From contig NZ_JALBYP010000018.1 of NCBI RefSeq assembly GCF_022678485.1, positions 124,001-188,000 of the forward strand: a stretch of DNA of 64,000 nucleotides, written 5' to 3'. Origin of the DNA: Aliiroseovarius sediminis. Lineage in GTDB: Bacteria > Pseudomonadota > Alphaproteobacteria > Rhodobacterales > Rhodobacteraceae. The notes below the pieces were generated by a model that worked only from the letters and a program-made list of their open reading frames with translations, searched no databases and was not told the DNA's origin. Shown piece by piece: positions 1 through 7,550 of this stretch. The first letter of the stretch is position 1; every line of letters starts with the position of its first letter. The translations under genes were made by a program, and so were the position numbers.

Positions 1-915
1 CGCGTGACCTCGGCCCATATTCGTGTCGACACCATGCCTGGCTCTGAGGTTGAGATGAATGACGCGATCAACAACTGGTTCGTCGCCGAAAGCGTCGCGG
101 CGACCTGGGTCTTGGACCGCGCGGCGCTGGTGGCCGGTGATTTCCGCATCGACCCGGCGGGCCATATGCGCTTCGTCGCCTTCATCGGCAAGGGTGTCGG
201 CGAACGGCGCATCGGGCGTATCGTGCAGCGGTTATGCGAGATCGAGACCTATAAGGCGATGTCTATGTTGGGCCTGCCGCAAGCCCGCAACCTGCAAGCG
301 AAGTTGGGCCTGCTGGACAAAGAACTGACGCATCTGGTCGGGGCCATGTCACAAGGCGATGAAGCCCCCGAGGCAACGCTGGACGAGTTGCTTCAAATCT
401 CGTCTAAGCTTGAGGATCTGACCGCTGCGACCTCGTTCCGGCTCAGCGCCACGACCGCTTACGAGGCCATCGTGCATCAGCGTATCACCTTTCTGCGCGA
501 AGAACGCTTCATGGATCGCCAGACCTTGAGCGAATTCATGATGCGCCGCTATGACCCCGCCATGCGCACCATCAAAAGCGCCGAACGTCAGTTGACGGGG
601 ATGGCGCAGCGCGCGATGCGTGCGGGCGATCTTCTTCGCACGCGGGTGGATGTGCAGCGGTCCAAGCAGAACCAATCGCTTCTGGCCAGCATGAACCGGC
701 GCGCGGATATGCAGCTGCGCCTTCAGGAAACGGTCGAGGGGCTGTCAGTCGTCGCGATCAGCTATTACGCCGTTTCGCTGGCGGGCTATCTGGCCTATCC
801 GCTGACCGAAATGCTGGGTATCTCTAAGGGAATGCTGACCGCTGCGCTTACGCTGCCTGTGGTTGGCCTTGTGTGGTTGGGCGTGCGTCGGATACGCCAT
901 TCCATCGAGAAGTGA
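1..915 (+). CDS. DUF3422 family membrane-associated protein (5' truncated by window edge)
   Basis: The frame is open from base 1, so the start lies outside the window; about 304 residues remain of a family that I recall as about 420 residues. The visible part is mostly charged helices, including a coiled-coil-like stretch roughly 95-240 residues in. Two hydrophobic segments sit near the C-terminus (VVAISYYAVSLAGYLAY and a second rich in Leu/Val), followed by a short basic tail. This layout matches DUF3422, an uncharacterised proteobacterial family thought to be anchored in the inner membrane by its C-terminal helices. Its last 68 bases overlap the end of the convergent sulfur transporter gene. 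Function is unknown; the family call rests on recognition of the sequence pattern. Confidence 0.75.
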   Translation, partial: RVTSAHIRVDTMPGSEVEMNDAINNWFVAESVAATWVLDRAALVAGDFRIDPAGHMRFVAFIGKGVGERRIGRIVQRLCEIETYKAMSMLGLPQARNLQAKLGLLDKELTHLVGAMSQGDEAPEATLDELLQISSKLEDLTAATSFRLSATTAYEAIVHQRITFLREERFMDRQTLSEFMMRRYDPAMRTIKSAERQLTGMAQRAMRAGDLLRTRVDVQRSKQNQSLLASMNRRADMQLRLQETVEGLSVVAISYYAVSLAGYLAYPLTEMLGISKGMLTAALTLPVVGLVWLGVRRIRHSIEK

Positions 916-1912
916 GGCGCGCATCCACGCGCCCTGCGACCCACGCCCCTGCCGCTATCGTCGCCAGTGCCAAAGCAGCAGCCACCGACAGCGTCGCCAC
1001 GCCCGAGATGCCTGCGCCCACCGTGCAGCCCCCGGCCAGAACGCCGCCAAAGCCCATCAAAGCGCCGCCAACTAGGTAACGCCCCATCTGGGCTGGTTCC
1101 TCAAAGCCTTGCCACTGGAAGCGCCCCGCGATCAGGGCCGACACTAGCGCGCCCAGCACCACGCCGCCGATCAGGCCGGTGCCGAAATTGGCGCCAATAG
1201 CCGAGGATGCACCGGTCCAGAACAACGTGTCCGCCAAAGGTGCGGTGAACGAGATGCTTTCAAACGTGATCGGATCGAATTCATCCAGAAGCACAAACCC
1301 GGTTGCCAGCCAGCCCAGCGGGATCAGCGCGCCCAGAAGGGCGGCCAGAACCAGCATGCGCGCGCCGGGACGCGACCGGATGATCAGAACACCCGCCAGC
1401 GCCATCGGCAGAATGGCGGTCCAGAGGGGCAGGGATGGGGCGGGGATCACGACCGCCTCAAGCGCCACGCGGGCCGGGGCCAGCAAGCCCTTGAGCGTCG
1501 CAAGCGCCGCCAAGGCGGCCACAAACAAGACGACCAGAGCGCGCAGATTGCCCGACGCGCCCAGAACCGTTAGCCGCGACAGGCAGCCGCGCGTCATGAC
1601 CATACCAACGCCAAACAGCAGCCCGCCGACGATGATCGCCAGATAGGGCAGGTTGGCGGCGTGGAAGCGATGGGCCGAAAACTCGACCCATCCGGCGTGC
1701 ACCAGAGCTTGCGTGCCAAGGACGGCCACGGCCAGCGCCGTTAACCAGATCGCAAGGGCCGACCGGTTGTCTTGACCGCCCCCGATCAGGCCGCGCCTGA
1801 GGCAGAAGCGTGTGATTTCCGCCAGCACACCAAAAGCCGCGCCCAGTCCCAATCCGAACAGGATCGAGGCAGTGCGTGGGGTCAGGGTCTCAAAGCCAAG
1901 GGTCTCAAACAT
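848..1912 (-). CDS. YeeE/YedE family (TsuA-like) sulfur/thiosulfate transporter
   Basis: A 354-residue polytopic inner-membrane protein with about nine hydrophobic segments. It carries the three cysteine motifs typical of YeeE/YedE permeases: FCLRRG (Cys37), TRGCLSR (Cys110) and AGGCTVGAG (Cys296). In characterised YeeE/TsuA proteins such cysteines line the pore and pass thiosulfate inward, so uptake of thiosulfate or a related sulfur compound is the likely role. A longer reading from 1945 is possible, but GGAGAC lies about 8 bases before the ATG at 1912, which favours that start. The gene has no transporter or sulfur-enzyme neighbour, and it converges on the DUF3422 gene with a 68-base overlap. 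Substrate is inferred from the family only. Confidence 0.82.
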   Translation of the reverse strand: MFETLGFETLTPRTASILFGLGLGAAFGVLAEITRFCLRRGLIGGGQDNRSALAIWLTALAVAVLGTQALVHAGWVEFSAHRFHAANLPYLAIIVGGLLFGVGMVMTRGCLSRLTVLGASGNLRALVVLFVAALAALATLKGLLAPARVALEAVVIPAPSLPLWTAILPMALAGVLIIRSRPGARMLVLAALLGALIPLGWLATGFVLLDEFDPITFESISFTAPLADTLFWTGASSAIGANFGTGLIGGVVLGALVSALIAGRFQWQGFEEPAQMGRYLVGGALMGFGGVLAGGCTVGAGISGVATLSVAAALALATIAAGAWVAGRVDARLTSRWNGVSDARPTTQGQPQAA

Positions 1913-1931
1913 CTTCATGTCTCCGCATTTG

Positions 1932-1943
1932 GGAATATGTTCC
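1932..1943. promoter_or_regulatory. Palindrome GGAATATGTTCC upstream of the sulfur transporter
   Basis: A GGAA-TATG-TTCC inverted repeat lies about 20 bases upstream of the transporter start codon. YeeE genes are often controlled by ArsR-type sulfide or persulfide sensors (SqrR/BigR), so this could be an operator. No regulator gene is adjacent, and the match to a known box is not established. Confidence 0.25.
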
Positions 1944-2071
1944 ATCTGGCGTGCGGATTGCGTTGTGACAAGGGTATAATACAGACGAAATCAGACCAGC
2001 CGTAGAACGTTTTTCCATCATGTGTCTTGATGGACGAATGTTGTGCGGGCTCTTGTCTGTCAGAATGAAGA

Positions 2072-2131
2072 TTGGCCCGCGCTGGGTGCGGGCCGGGCCA
2101 ACTGGCGTTCTTTTTCACCAGCGCCGCACCC
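2072..2131 (+). promoter_or_regulatory. Structured leader with competing hairpins before the M20 amidohydrolase
   Basis: Three perfect stems that cannot all form together lie in the 137 bases before the GTG start: GGCCCGC (2074-2080) with GCGGGCC (2088-2094); TTGGCCC (2072-2078) with GGGCCAA (2095-2101); and GGGTGCGG (2084-2091) with CCGCACCC (2124-2131). A T-rich run sits at 2108-2115. A perfect TATAAT lies upstream at 1975-1980, but I see no good -35 box for it. The layout resembles an attenuator or riboswitch expression platform. No known riboswitch class was recognised. Confidence 0.35.
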
Positions 2132-2209
2132 ATTGAACCGCCGGGTTAATCGGCGCATGGTGATCCGCATGACGCGCATAGCACGCGCCCCACTGCCAAG
2201 GATCAGAAC

Positions 2210-3373
2210 GTGCCTATCAAAAACCGATTTCACGAATTGAAAGACGACATCACCGCATGGCGTCGCGATTTTCATGCGCATCCCGAACTGATGTTCGACA
2301 CCCACCGCACGGCGGGGATCGTCGCTGACAAACTGCGCGCCTTCGGCTGTGATAAGGTGGTGGAAGGTATCGGGCGCACCGGCGTGGTGGGCGTGATCAA
2401 GGGGCGCGCTGATACGTCCGGGCGGGTGATTGGTCTGCGCGCGGACATGGATGCGCTACCGATTGAAGAGGCGACAGGGCTGGATTATGCCTCGACCCAG
2501 CCGGGCAAGATGCATGCTTGCGGCCACGATGGACACACCGCGATGCTGCTGGGCGCCGCGCAGTATCTGGCGGAAACCCGGAACTTCGATGGCACTTGCG
2601 TGGTGATATTTCAGCCTGCAGAAGAAGGCGGCGGGGGCGGCCGCGTGATGTGCGAAGATGGGTTGATGGATCGCTTCGGCATTCAAGAGGTTTACGGCAT
2701 GCACAACTGGCCGGGCCACGATGCGGGCACATTCGCAATCCGGCCCGGACCTTTCTTTGCCGCCGCTGATCTGCTGGATATCCGGCTTGAAGGGCGCGGC
2801 GGACATGCGGCGAAACCGCATGACACGATTGACCCGGTGGTGATGGCCGCACAGGCCGTGCAGGCATTGCAGACGATTGCCTCGCGCAATGCCGATCCGA
2901 CCTTGCAGGTTGTTGTTTCGATCACGTCTGTGGAAACAAGTTCCAACGCGTTCAATGTGATACCGCAGGGTGTTCATCTAAAAGGGACGGTGCGCACCCT
3001 GTCGCCGGCGCTGCGTGATCTGGCGGAACGCCGGGTGAACGAGATTTGCAACGGCATCGCGGCCACGTTCGGAGGCTTGGTCGACGTGCGCTATGATCGC
3101 AACTATCCTGTGATGGTGAACCACGAAGATGAAACCAAGTTCGCAGCGAATGCAGCCGCGACGGTTGCGGGAAGCTGTGACAACGCCCCGCTGATCATGG
3201 GCGGCGAGGATTTCGCCTTCATGCTGGAAGAACGCCCCGGCGCCTACATCCTTGTCGGCAACGGCGACACGGCGATGGTTCACCACCCCGAATACAATTT
3301 CAACGACGAGATCATCCCGCAGGGCTGTTCGTGGTGGGTTGAAGTCATTGAGCAGCGGATGCCGGCGACCTGA
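2210..3373 (+). CDS. M20 family metallo-amidohydrolase (hippurate hydrolase-like)
   Basis: A 387-residue cytoplasmic zinc/manganese hydrolase of the M20D (HipO/amidohydrolase) group, which removes acyl groups from N-acyl amino acids or related amides. Metal-site motifs are all present: HACGHDGH with Cys104 and His106, the glutamate pair Glu138-Glu139 in PAEEGGGGG, His165 in GMHNW and a late His near residue 359 (HHPEYNFND). A dimerisation insert occupies the middle, with RGGHAAKPH. The start is a GTG preceded by AAGGATC; no in-frame ATG lies nearby. It is divergent from the sulfur transporter and has an unusually structured upstream region. The precise substrate cannot be read from sequence. 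Confidence 0.85.
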   Translation: MPIKNRFHELKDDITAWRRDFHAHPELMFDTHRTAGIVADKLRAFGCDKVVEGIGRTGVVGVIKGRADTSGRVIGLRADMDALPIEEATGLDYASTQPGKMHACGHDGHTAMLLGAAQYLAETRNFDGTCVVIFQPAEEGGGGGRVMCEDGLMDRFGIQEVYGMHNWPGHDAGTFAIRPGPFFAAADLLDIRLEGRGGHAAKPHDTIDPVVMAAQAVQALQTIASRNADPTLQVVVSITSVETSSNAFNVIPQGVHLKGTVRTLSPALRDLAERRVNEICNGIAATFGGLVDVRYDRNYPVMVNHEDETKFAANAAATVAGSCDNAPLIMGGEDFAFMLEERPGAYILVGNGDTAMVHHPEYNFNDEIIPQGCSWWVEVIEQRMPAT

Positions 3374-3387
3374 GCCGCCGGGCGCGA

Positions 3388-4395
3388 TCAGCCGCCCGTG
3401 TGGTTCATATGGCGGATGGTCTGGCCCTGCACGCCTTGCCGGGAATAGTCGAAATCATGCCCCTTGGGCTTGCGCCCGATGGCGGCATGAATGGCATCGA
3501 TCAGCACCGCATCGCTTTCGGATGCGCGCAGCGGCGCGCGCAGGTCCGACATGCCGTCATGGCCCAGACAGGTGTAGAACTGGCCGGTGCAGCTCATCCG
3601 CACGCGATTGCAGCTTTCACAGAAATTATGGGTCAGCGGGGTGATCAGACCGATTTTCTGGCCGGTTTCCTCGACCCGCATATATCGCGCGGGGCCGCCG
3701 GTGGACAGGTCCAGATCGGTCAGCGTCAGACGCTTGGCCAGTTGGGCGCGCAGGTCGGAGAGCGGCCAGTATTGGTCCAGCCGATCTTCTTCGCCCATAT
3801 CACCCATCGGCATGACCTCGATAAAGGTCAGGTCCAGTCCCTTTTGGGCGCACCAATCGACAAGATCGAACAACTCGCTGTCGTTAAAGCCCTTCAAGGC
3901 AACCGCGTTGATCTTGACCTTCAGCCCGGCCGCCAGTGCCGCATCGATGCCGCGCATGACCTGAGGCAGGCGGCCCCAACGGGTGATGCGGGCGAATTTC
4001 TCTTCGTCCAACGTATCGAGCGAGATGTTCACCCGCCGCACACCCGCCGCATACAGATCATCGGCGAAGCGGTGCAGTTGCGAACCGTTGGTGGTCAGCG
4101 TCAACTCGTCCAGCGCGCCGCTGTCCAGATGCCGGCCCATGCCCTGAAAGAACCCCATGATTCCCTTGCGCACCAGGGGTTCGCCCCCGGTGATGCGCAG
4201 CTTGCGCACGCCAAGGCCGATGAAGGCGGTGCAGATGCGGTCCAGTTCTTCCAGCGTCAGCAGGTCTTTCTTCGGCAGGAAGGTCATGTTTTCGGCCATG
4301 CAATAGGTGCAGCGGAAATCGCACCGGTCCGTCACGGACAGGCGCAAATAGGTGACAGCCCGCATGAACGGGTCAACAAGTTGCGGCGTATTCAT
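3388..4395 (-). CDS. moaA: GTP 3',8-cyclase (molybdenum cofactor biosynthesis protein A)
   Basis: This radical SAM enzyme performs the first step of molybdopterin synthesis, converting GTP to 3',8-cyclo-7,8-dihydro-GTP, which MoaC then uses. The N-terminal cluster motif CDFRCTYC, the [12 protein letters not shown]-binding motif, the C-terminal second Fe-S cluster motif ([11 protein letters not shown] followed later by C) and the conserved terminal Gly-Gly are all present. The frame extends to 4560, but the ATG at 4395 gives 335 residues, the normal family length, and begins the conserved part. No other moa gene is in the window. It lies between the M20 gene (convergent) and a divergent lipoprotein gene. 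Confidence 0.95.
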   Translation of the reverse strand: MNTPQLVDPFMRAVTYLRLSVTDRCDFRCTYCMAENMTFLPKKDLLTLEELDRICTAFIGLGVRKLRITGGEPLVRKGIMGFFQGMGRHLDSGALDELTLTTNGSQLHRFADDLYAAGVRRVNISLDTLDEEKFARITRWGRLPQVMRGIDAALAAGLKVKINAVALKGFNDSELFDLVDWCAQKGLDLTFIEVMPMGDMGEEDRLDQYWPLSDLRAQLAKRLTLTDLDLSTGGPARYMRVEETGQKIGLITPLTHNFCESCNRVRMSCTGQFYTCLGHDGMSDLRAPLRASESDAVLIDAIHAAIGRKPKGHDFDYSRQGVQGQTIRHMNHTGG

Positions 4396-4489
4396 ACCCC
4401 GAAGGTAAGGGCGAGCGGTCGGGCGCGCAAGGCATGGGTCGACAAATTCAGTCGTTGAAAGCTGTGACAATTTGCGCCACGCTGAGTTC

Positions 4490-4957
4490 ATGAAACAATT
4501 CATTGTGATACCGACAATTTGTGTGGCCCTTGCCGGATGTTCCGACATGGGGCTGGACAACTTGATGCCCCGCCCACCCCACCTTCAATCTCAACCCAGC
4601 TATGACCGCAATCTGCCGCCGCCACCGCGCGACGATGCGATTACGGTGGACGAACTGGACACCGCCACCGACGATGACCGAATGGCCGCCGCAACGACGC
4701 CACCCAACACCGCGGCGGGGTCTTTGGGCGTCACGGTTGCCAGCCTTGGCGACCCCACCGCGCCGGGCTTTTGGCTTGAGACATCACTGGTCTCGTCCGA
4801 AAGCAGCGGTCGCGTCCAGTCCAAGGCAACCGGCCGCACAGTCAAGGTGACGCTGCGCCCCAGTTCAGGGGGTGGCAGCCGCGTGTCGCTGTCCACACTG
4901 CAATTGCTGGATCTTGATATCTCGGGACTGCATGAACTGGTTGTCTTTGGGTCGTGA
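4490..4957 (+). CDS. Small lipoprotein of unknown function
   Basis: A 155-residue protein starting with a classic lipoprotein signal: MKQ, a hydrophobic stretch, then lipobox LAGC with Cys17 as the lipidated residue. The mature part has a Pro-rich linker (NLPPPPRDD), an Ala/Thr/Asp-rich low-complexity stretch and then a likely beta-rich C-terminal half. No enzyme motif is seen. A TTG at 4472 is a possible earlier start, but the ATG at 4490 puts the signal peptide at the N-terminus. It overlaps the acyl-CoA synthetase gene by four bases (GTGA), implying translational coupling. A role in the cell envelope is inferred only from the signal. Confidence 0.7.
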   Translation: MKQFIVIPTICVALAGCSDMGLDNLMPRPPHLQSQPSYDRNLPPPPRDDAITVDELDTATDDDRMAAATTPPNTAAGSLGVTVASLGDPTAPGFWLETSLVSSESSGRVQSKATGRTVKVTLRPSSGGGSRVSLSTLQLLDLDISGLHELVVFGS

Positions 4958-6615
4958 CGGCACGACTGTCTGACACGGATTGGCTGGCCGAAGGTCGGTC
5001 GCGCAAGCTTGTCGCGCCTTGGGGTGCGTGGGCTGACATGCGGGACCAGTTTACCTGGGATATCCCCGACGAGTTCAATATCGCTGAACGCTGCTGCGAC
5101 AGTTGGGCTGCGCTTGATCCCGCCCGTGTAGCGCTGACCCATGTGGCCGAAGATGGCACCAGCACCGATTGGAGCTTTGGTGCGCTGAAAGACGCCTCGG
5201 ACCGGCTGGCGGCGGTGTTTCGCGCCAGCGGCGTGTGCAAGGGCGACCGGATCGCGGTGCTTCTGGGGCAAGGGCCCGAAGCGCTGATCACCCATTTTGC
5301 AGCCTATAAGCTGGGCGCGGTCGTGCTGCCGCTGTTCACGCTGTTCGGTGCCGACGCTTTGGCTTATCGCCTGTCCGATAGCGGCGCGCGGGTTGTGGTG
5401 ACGGATGCGCAAAACCTTTCGAAAGTCCAGATACTTGCGCCGGACTTGCCCGACTTGAAGGATGTGTTTGCGACCGCTCCATCGCAAGGCGCGCGCGAGT
5501 TCTGGGCCGAGATTTCGGCCGCTGCCCCCTTGTCAGACCCCGAGCGCACCGCAGCCGACGACCCCGCGGTGATGATCTATACGTCGGGCACCACTGGTCC
5601 GCCCAAAGGCGTGTTGCACGCGCAACGCTTCTTGCTGGGCCATCTGCCCTGCGTCGAGACCTTTAACGAGGATTTTCCGCAGGCGCAGGACAAGGGCTGG
5701 ACTCCAGCCGACTGGGCGTGGATCGGCGGGCTGATGGATCTGGCCTTGCCATTTCTGTATTTCGGCGTTCCGATTGTCAGCCACCGCATGCGCAAGTTCG
5801 AGGCCGAAGCGGCCTATGACCTGATCGCAACCCACAAGATTCGCAATATGTTTATGCCACCCACGGCCCTGAAACTGCTGCGCCAATCCGACGCCCCCAC
5901 TGCGGCGGTCAATATCCGCTCGATCGGGTCGGGGGGCGAAAGCCTTGGCGCGGGGCTGCTTGACTGGGCGCGCGATGTGCTGGGCGTGCGTGTGAACGAG
6001 TTCTATGGCCAGACCGAATGTAACCTTGTCCTGTCCTCGGTCGCGGGCGCGATGAAAGTCAAACCCGGCAGTATGGGCCAGCCCGTTCCCGGCCATGATG
6101 TGACCGTGCTGGATGAGGATGGCAAGCCATGTCCGCCGGGCGTGATGGGCGAGATTGCGGTGCGCGCGGGCGACCCGGTGATGTTCCTGCGTTATTGGAA
6201 CCTGCCCGAGCAGACGGCGGCGAAATTCGACGGCAACTGGATGCGCACCGGTGATCTGGCGGTGCGCGACGCGGAGGGGTATTTCACCTTCGCCAGCCGC
6301 GATGACGACGTCATCACCTCGGCCGGTTATCGTATCGGCCCGTCCGAGATCGAGAACTGCTTGCAGACCCATCCCGACGTGATCTTGGCCGCAGTGATCG
6401 GCGTGCCCGACCCACTGCGCACCGAGGCGGTGAAGGCCGTGGTCGTCCTGCGCCCCGGCGTGGACCAGACCGGCATGGCGGATCAGTTGGTCCAGCTTGT
6501 GCGCGACCGCATCAGCCCCCATGTCGCGCCCCGACTGGTCGAGTTCGTCGACGAACTGCCGATGACCGCGACTGGAAAGATCATGCGCCGCGAATTGCGG
6601 CCCCCGCAGGATTGA
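4954..6615 (+). CDS. AMP-forming acyl-CoA synthetase (ACS/ACSM-like)
   Basis: A 553-residue member of the ANL adenylating superfamily that activates a carboxylic acid to its acyl-CoA through an acyl-AMP intermediate. The P-loop motif YTSGTTGPPKG lies at about residues 210-220, the A5 motif YGQTEC near 350, the TGD motif near 428 and the catalytic lysine in TATGKIMRREL near the C-terminus. Overall layout is closest to acetyl-/medium-chain acyl-CoA synthetases, but the substrate is uncertain. The GTG start overlaps the stop of the upstream lipoprotein. It is separate from the leucine operon, although it could supply acyl-CoA substrates. Confidence 0.85.
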   Translation: MTARLSDTDWLAEGRSRKLVAPWGAWADMRDQFTWDIPDEFNIAERCCDSWAALDPARVALTHVAEDGTSTDWSFGALKDASDRLAAVFRASGVCKGDRIAVLLGQGPEALITHFAAYKLGAVVLPLFTLFGADALAYRLSDSGARVVVTDAQNLSKVQILAPDLPDLKDVFATAPSQGAREFWAEISAAAPLSDPERTAADDPAVMIYTSGTTGPPKGVLHAQRFLLGHLPCVETFNEDFPQAQDKGWTPADWAWIGGLMDLALPFLYFGVPIVSHRMRKFEAEAAYDLIATHKIRNMFMPPTALKLLRQSDAPTAAVNIRSIGSGGESLGAGLLDWARDVLGVRVNEFYGQTECNLVLSSVAGAMKVKPGSMGQPVPGHDVTVLDEDGKPCPPGVMGEIAVRAGDPVMFLRYWNLPEQTAAKFDGNWMRTGDLAVRDAEGYFTFASRDDDVITSAGYRIGPSEIENCLQTHPDVILAAVIGVPDPLRTEAVKAVVVLRPGVDQTGMADQLVQLVRDRISPHVAPRLVEFVDELPMTATGKIMRRELRPPQD

Positions 6616-6652
6616 TCGGCGAGAGCCATCTGGGAAAGCGACAAGAGGCACG

Positions 6653-6853
6653 ATGAGACATCTGCTCAGAACCTTCGGGATTGTCGCGATTACCTTCGCG
6701 ATTGCGTTCTGGTACGCCGAGAAAGCGCTTTTTGGCGGCATCGACCCCGATGGCACCCTGCAAGAAAGCGCGTTCCTGCCGATGACCTACTTTCTTGGTG
6801 TGATTGGGTTGATCAGTCTTGTGGCGTCCTTCGCTGTGAAGCCAAAACGCTAG
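6653..6853 (+). CDS. Small two-helix membrane protein of unknown function
   Basis: A 66-residue protein with two hydrophobic segments, around residues 7-22 and 44-61, joined by a polar loop containing GGIDPDGTLQES. It ends in a basic tail (KPKR), suggesting both termini are cytoplasmic. The ATG is preceded by AAGAGGCACG. It follows the acyl-CoA synthetase by 37 bases on the same strand and is probably co-transcribed. No family is recognised. Confidence 0.5.
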   Translation: MRHLLRTFGIVAITFAIAFWYAEKALFGGIDPDGTLQESAFLPMTYFLGVIGLISLVASFAVKPKR

Positions 6854-6872
6854 CAGCGCGGTGAGACAGCCG

Positions 6873-7550
6873 TTAGGCCAAGAGATTTCCCGCTTCCTTC
6901 CGGGCGAACGCCTTCATCCTGTCGCCGTGGGCCTCCAGAAAATCGCGGGTGCGGGCAGGGTCGTGTTTGGACAGATCACGCAGCCACCACGCCACAGCTT
7001 TTTGGATAAACCAGTCGTGGTCATCGACATACGCCCCCGCCCATCCAAGCACCCGGTCGCGAATGGCCAGGTCTTCCGGCTTGGGGTTGTTTTGCTTGGT
7101 CCAGGGCAGGGTGATGACCAGCGCGGCGCGGCGGGTCCACATGTGGTCAGATTTCGTCCAACCCTCGACCGTGTCGATGCGCGCAGGGTCGGCGACCAGC
7201 CGCTTTTGACCGGCCATGCAGACGTGATCGGCAATCGCCCAACTGTCAAAATCGGGCACCCAGTTTTGGATCAGGGCCCAAGCGGCCTCGTCGGGGCGCA
7301 AGCGCGCTTGGCTCAGCAGTTTGGCCGCCGCGATGCGGGCTTCAAAGATGTCAGTCTGCCAGAGCTGGTCGGCCAGTGTCACGCGGTCCTCGACCGAGAG
7401 GTTCTGTCGCCATGTTTTGGTCAGATCGTTTAGCGCGGGGTTGGGGATGCCCAGCACCTCGCGTGTTTGCTTGTGATAGGCGGCCATGCCTTCGGCGCGG
7501 CCGTCTTCCACCTGCGTACGCAGGGCCGCCAGCGCCTCGTCCAGTGTCAT
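6873..7550 (-). CDS. DNA alkylation repair protein (AlkD-like HEAT-repeat glycosylase)
   Basis: A 225-residue all-helical protein of the AlkC/AlkD family, which excises positively charged alkylated bases such as 7-methylguanine and 3-methyladenine. The key active-site pattern is visible: Trp104 and Asp108 in FDSWAIADHV, an Arg pair near 140 and aromatic residues in AVAWWLRDL near 188. These correspond to the Trp/Asp/Arg/Trp set known from Bacillus AlkD. Length fits the family. It overlaps the end of glmS by four bases (ATGA) and is the downstream gene of a glmU-glmS operon. Confidence 0.8.
   Translation of the reverse strand: MTLDEALAALRTQVEDGRAEGMAAYHKQTREVLGIPNPALNDLTKTWRQNLSVEDRVTLADQLWQTDIFEARIAAAKLLSQARLRPDEAAWALIQNWVPDFDSWAIADHVCMAGQKRLVADPARIDTVEGWTKSDHMWTRRAALVITLPWTKQNNPKPEDLAIRDRVLGWAGAYVDDHDWFIQKAVAWWLRDLSKHDPARTRDFLEAHGDRMKAFARKEAGNLLA

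Noticed and set aside
1975-1980. Perfect TATAAT as a confident promoter for the M20 gene
   Set aside because: No acceptable -35 hexamer lies 16-18 bases upstream, so it is mentioned only as a candidate within the leader description.
3400-4458. A 352-codon frame antisense to moaA
   Set aside because: It mirrors moaA codon structure in a GC-rich genome, has His/Gln/Ala-rich low-quality sequence and no family pattern; moaA is certain.
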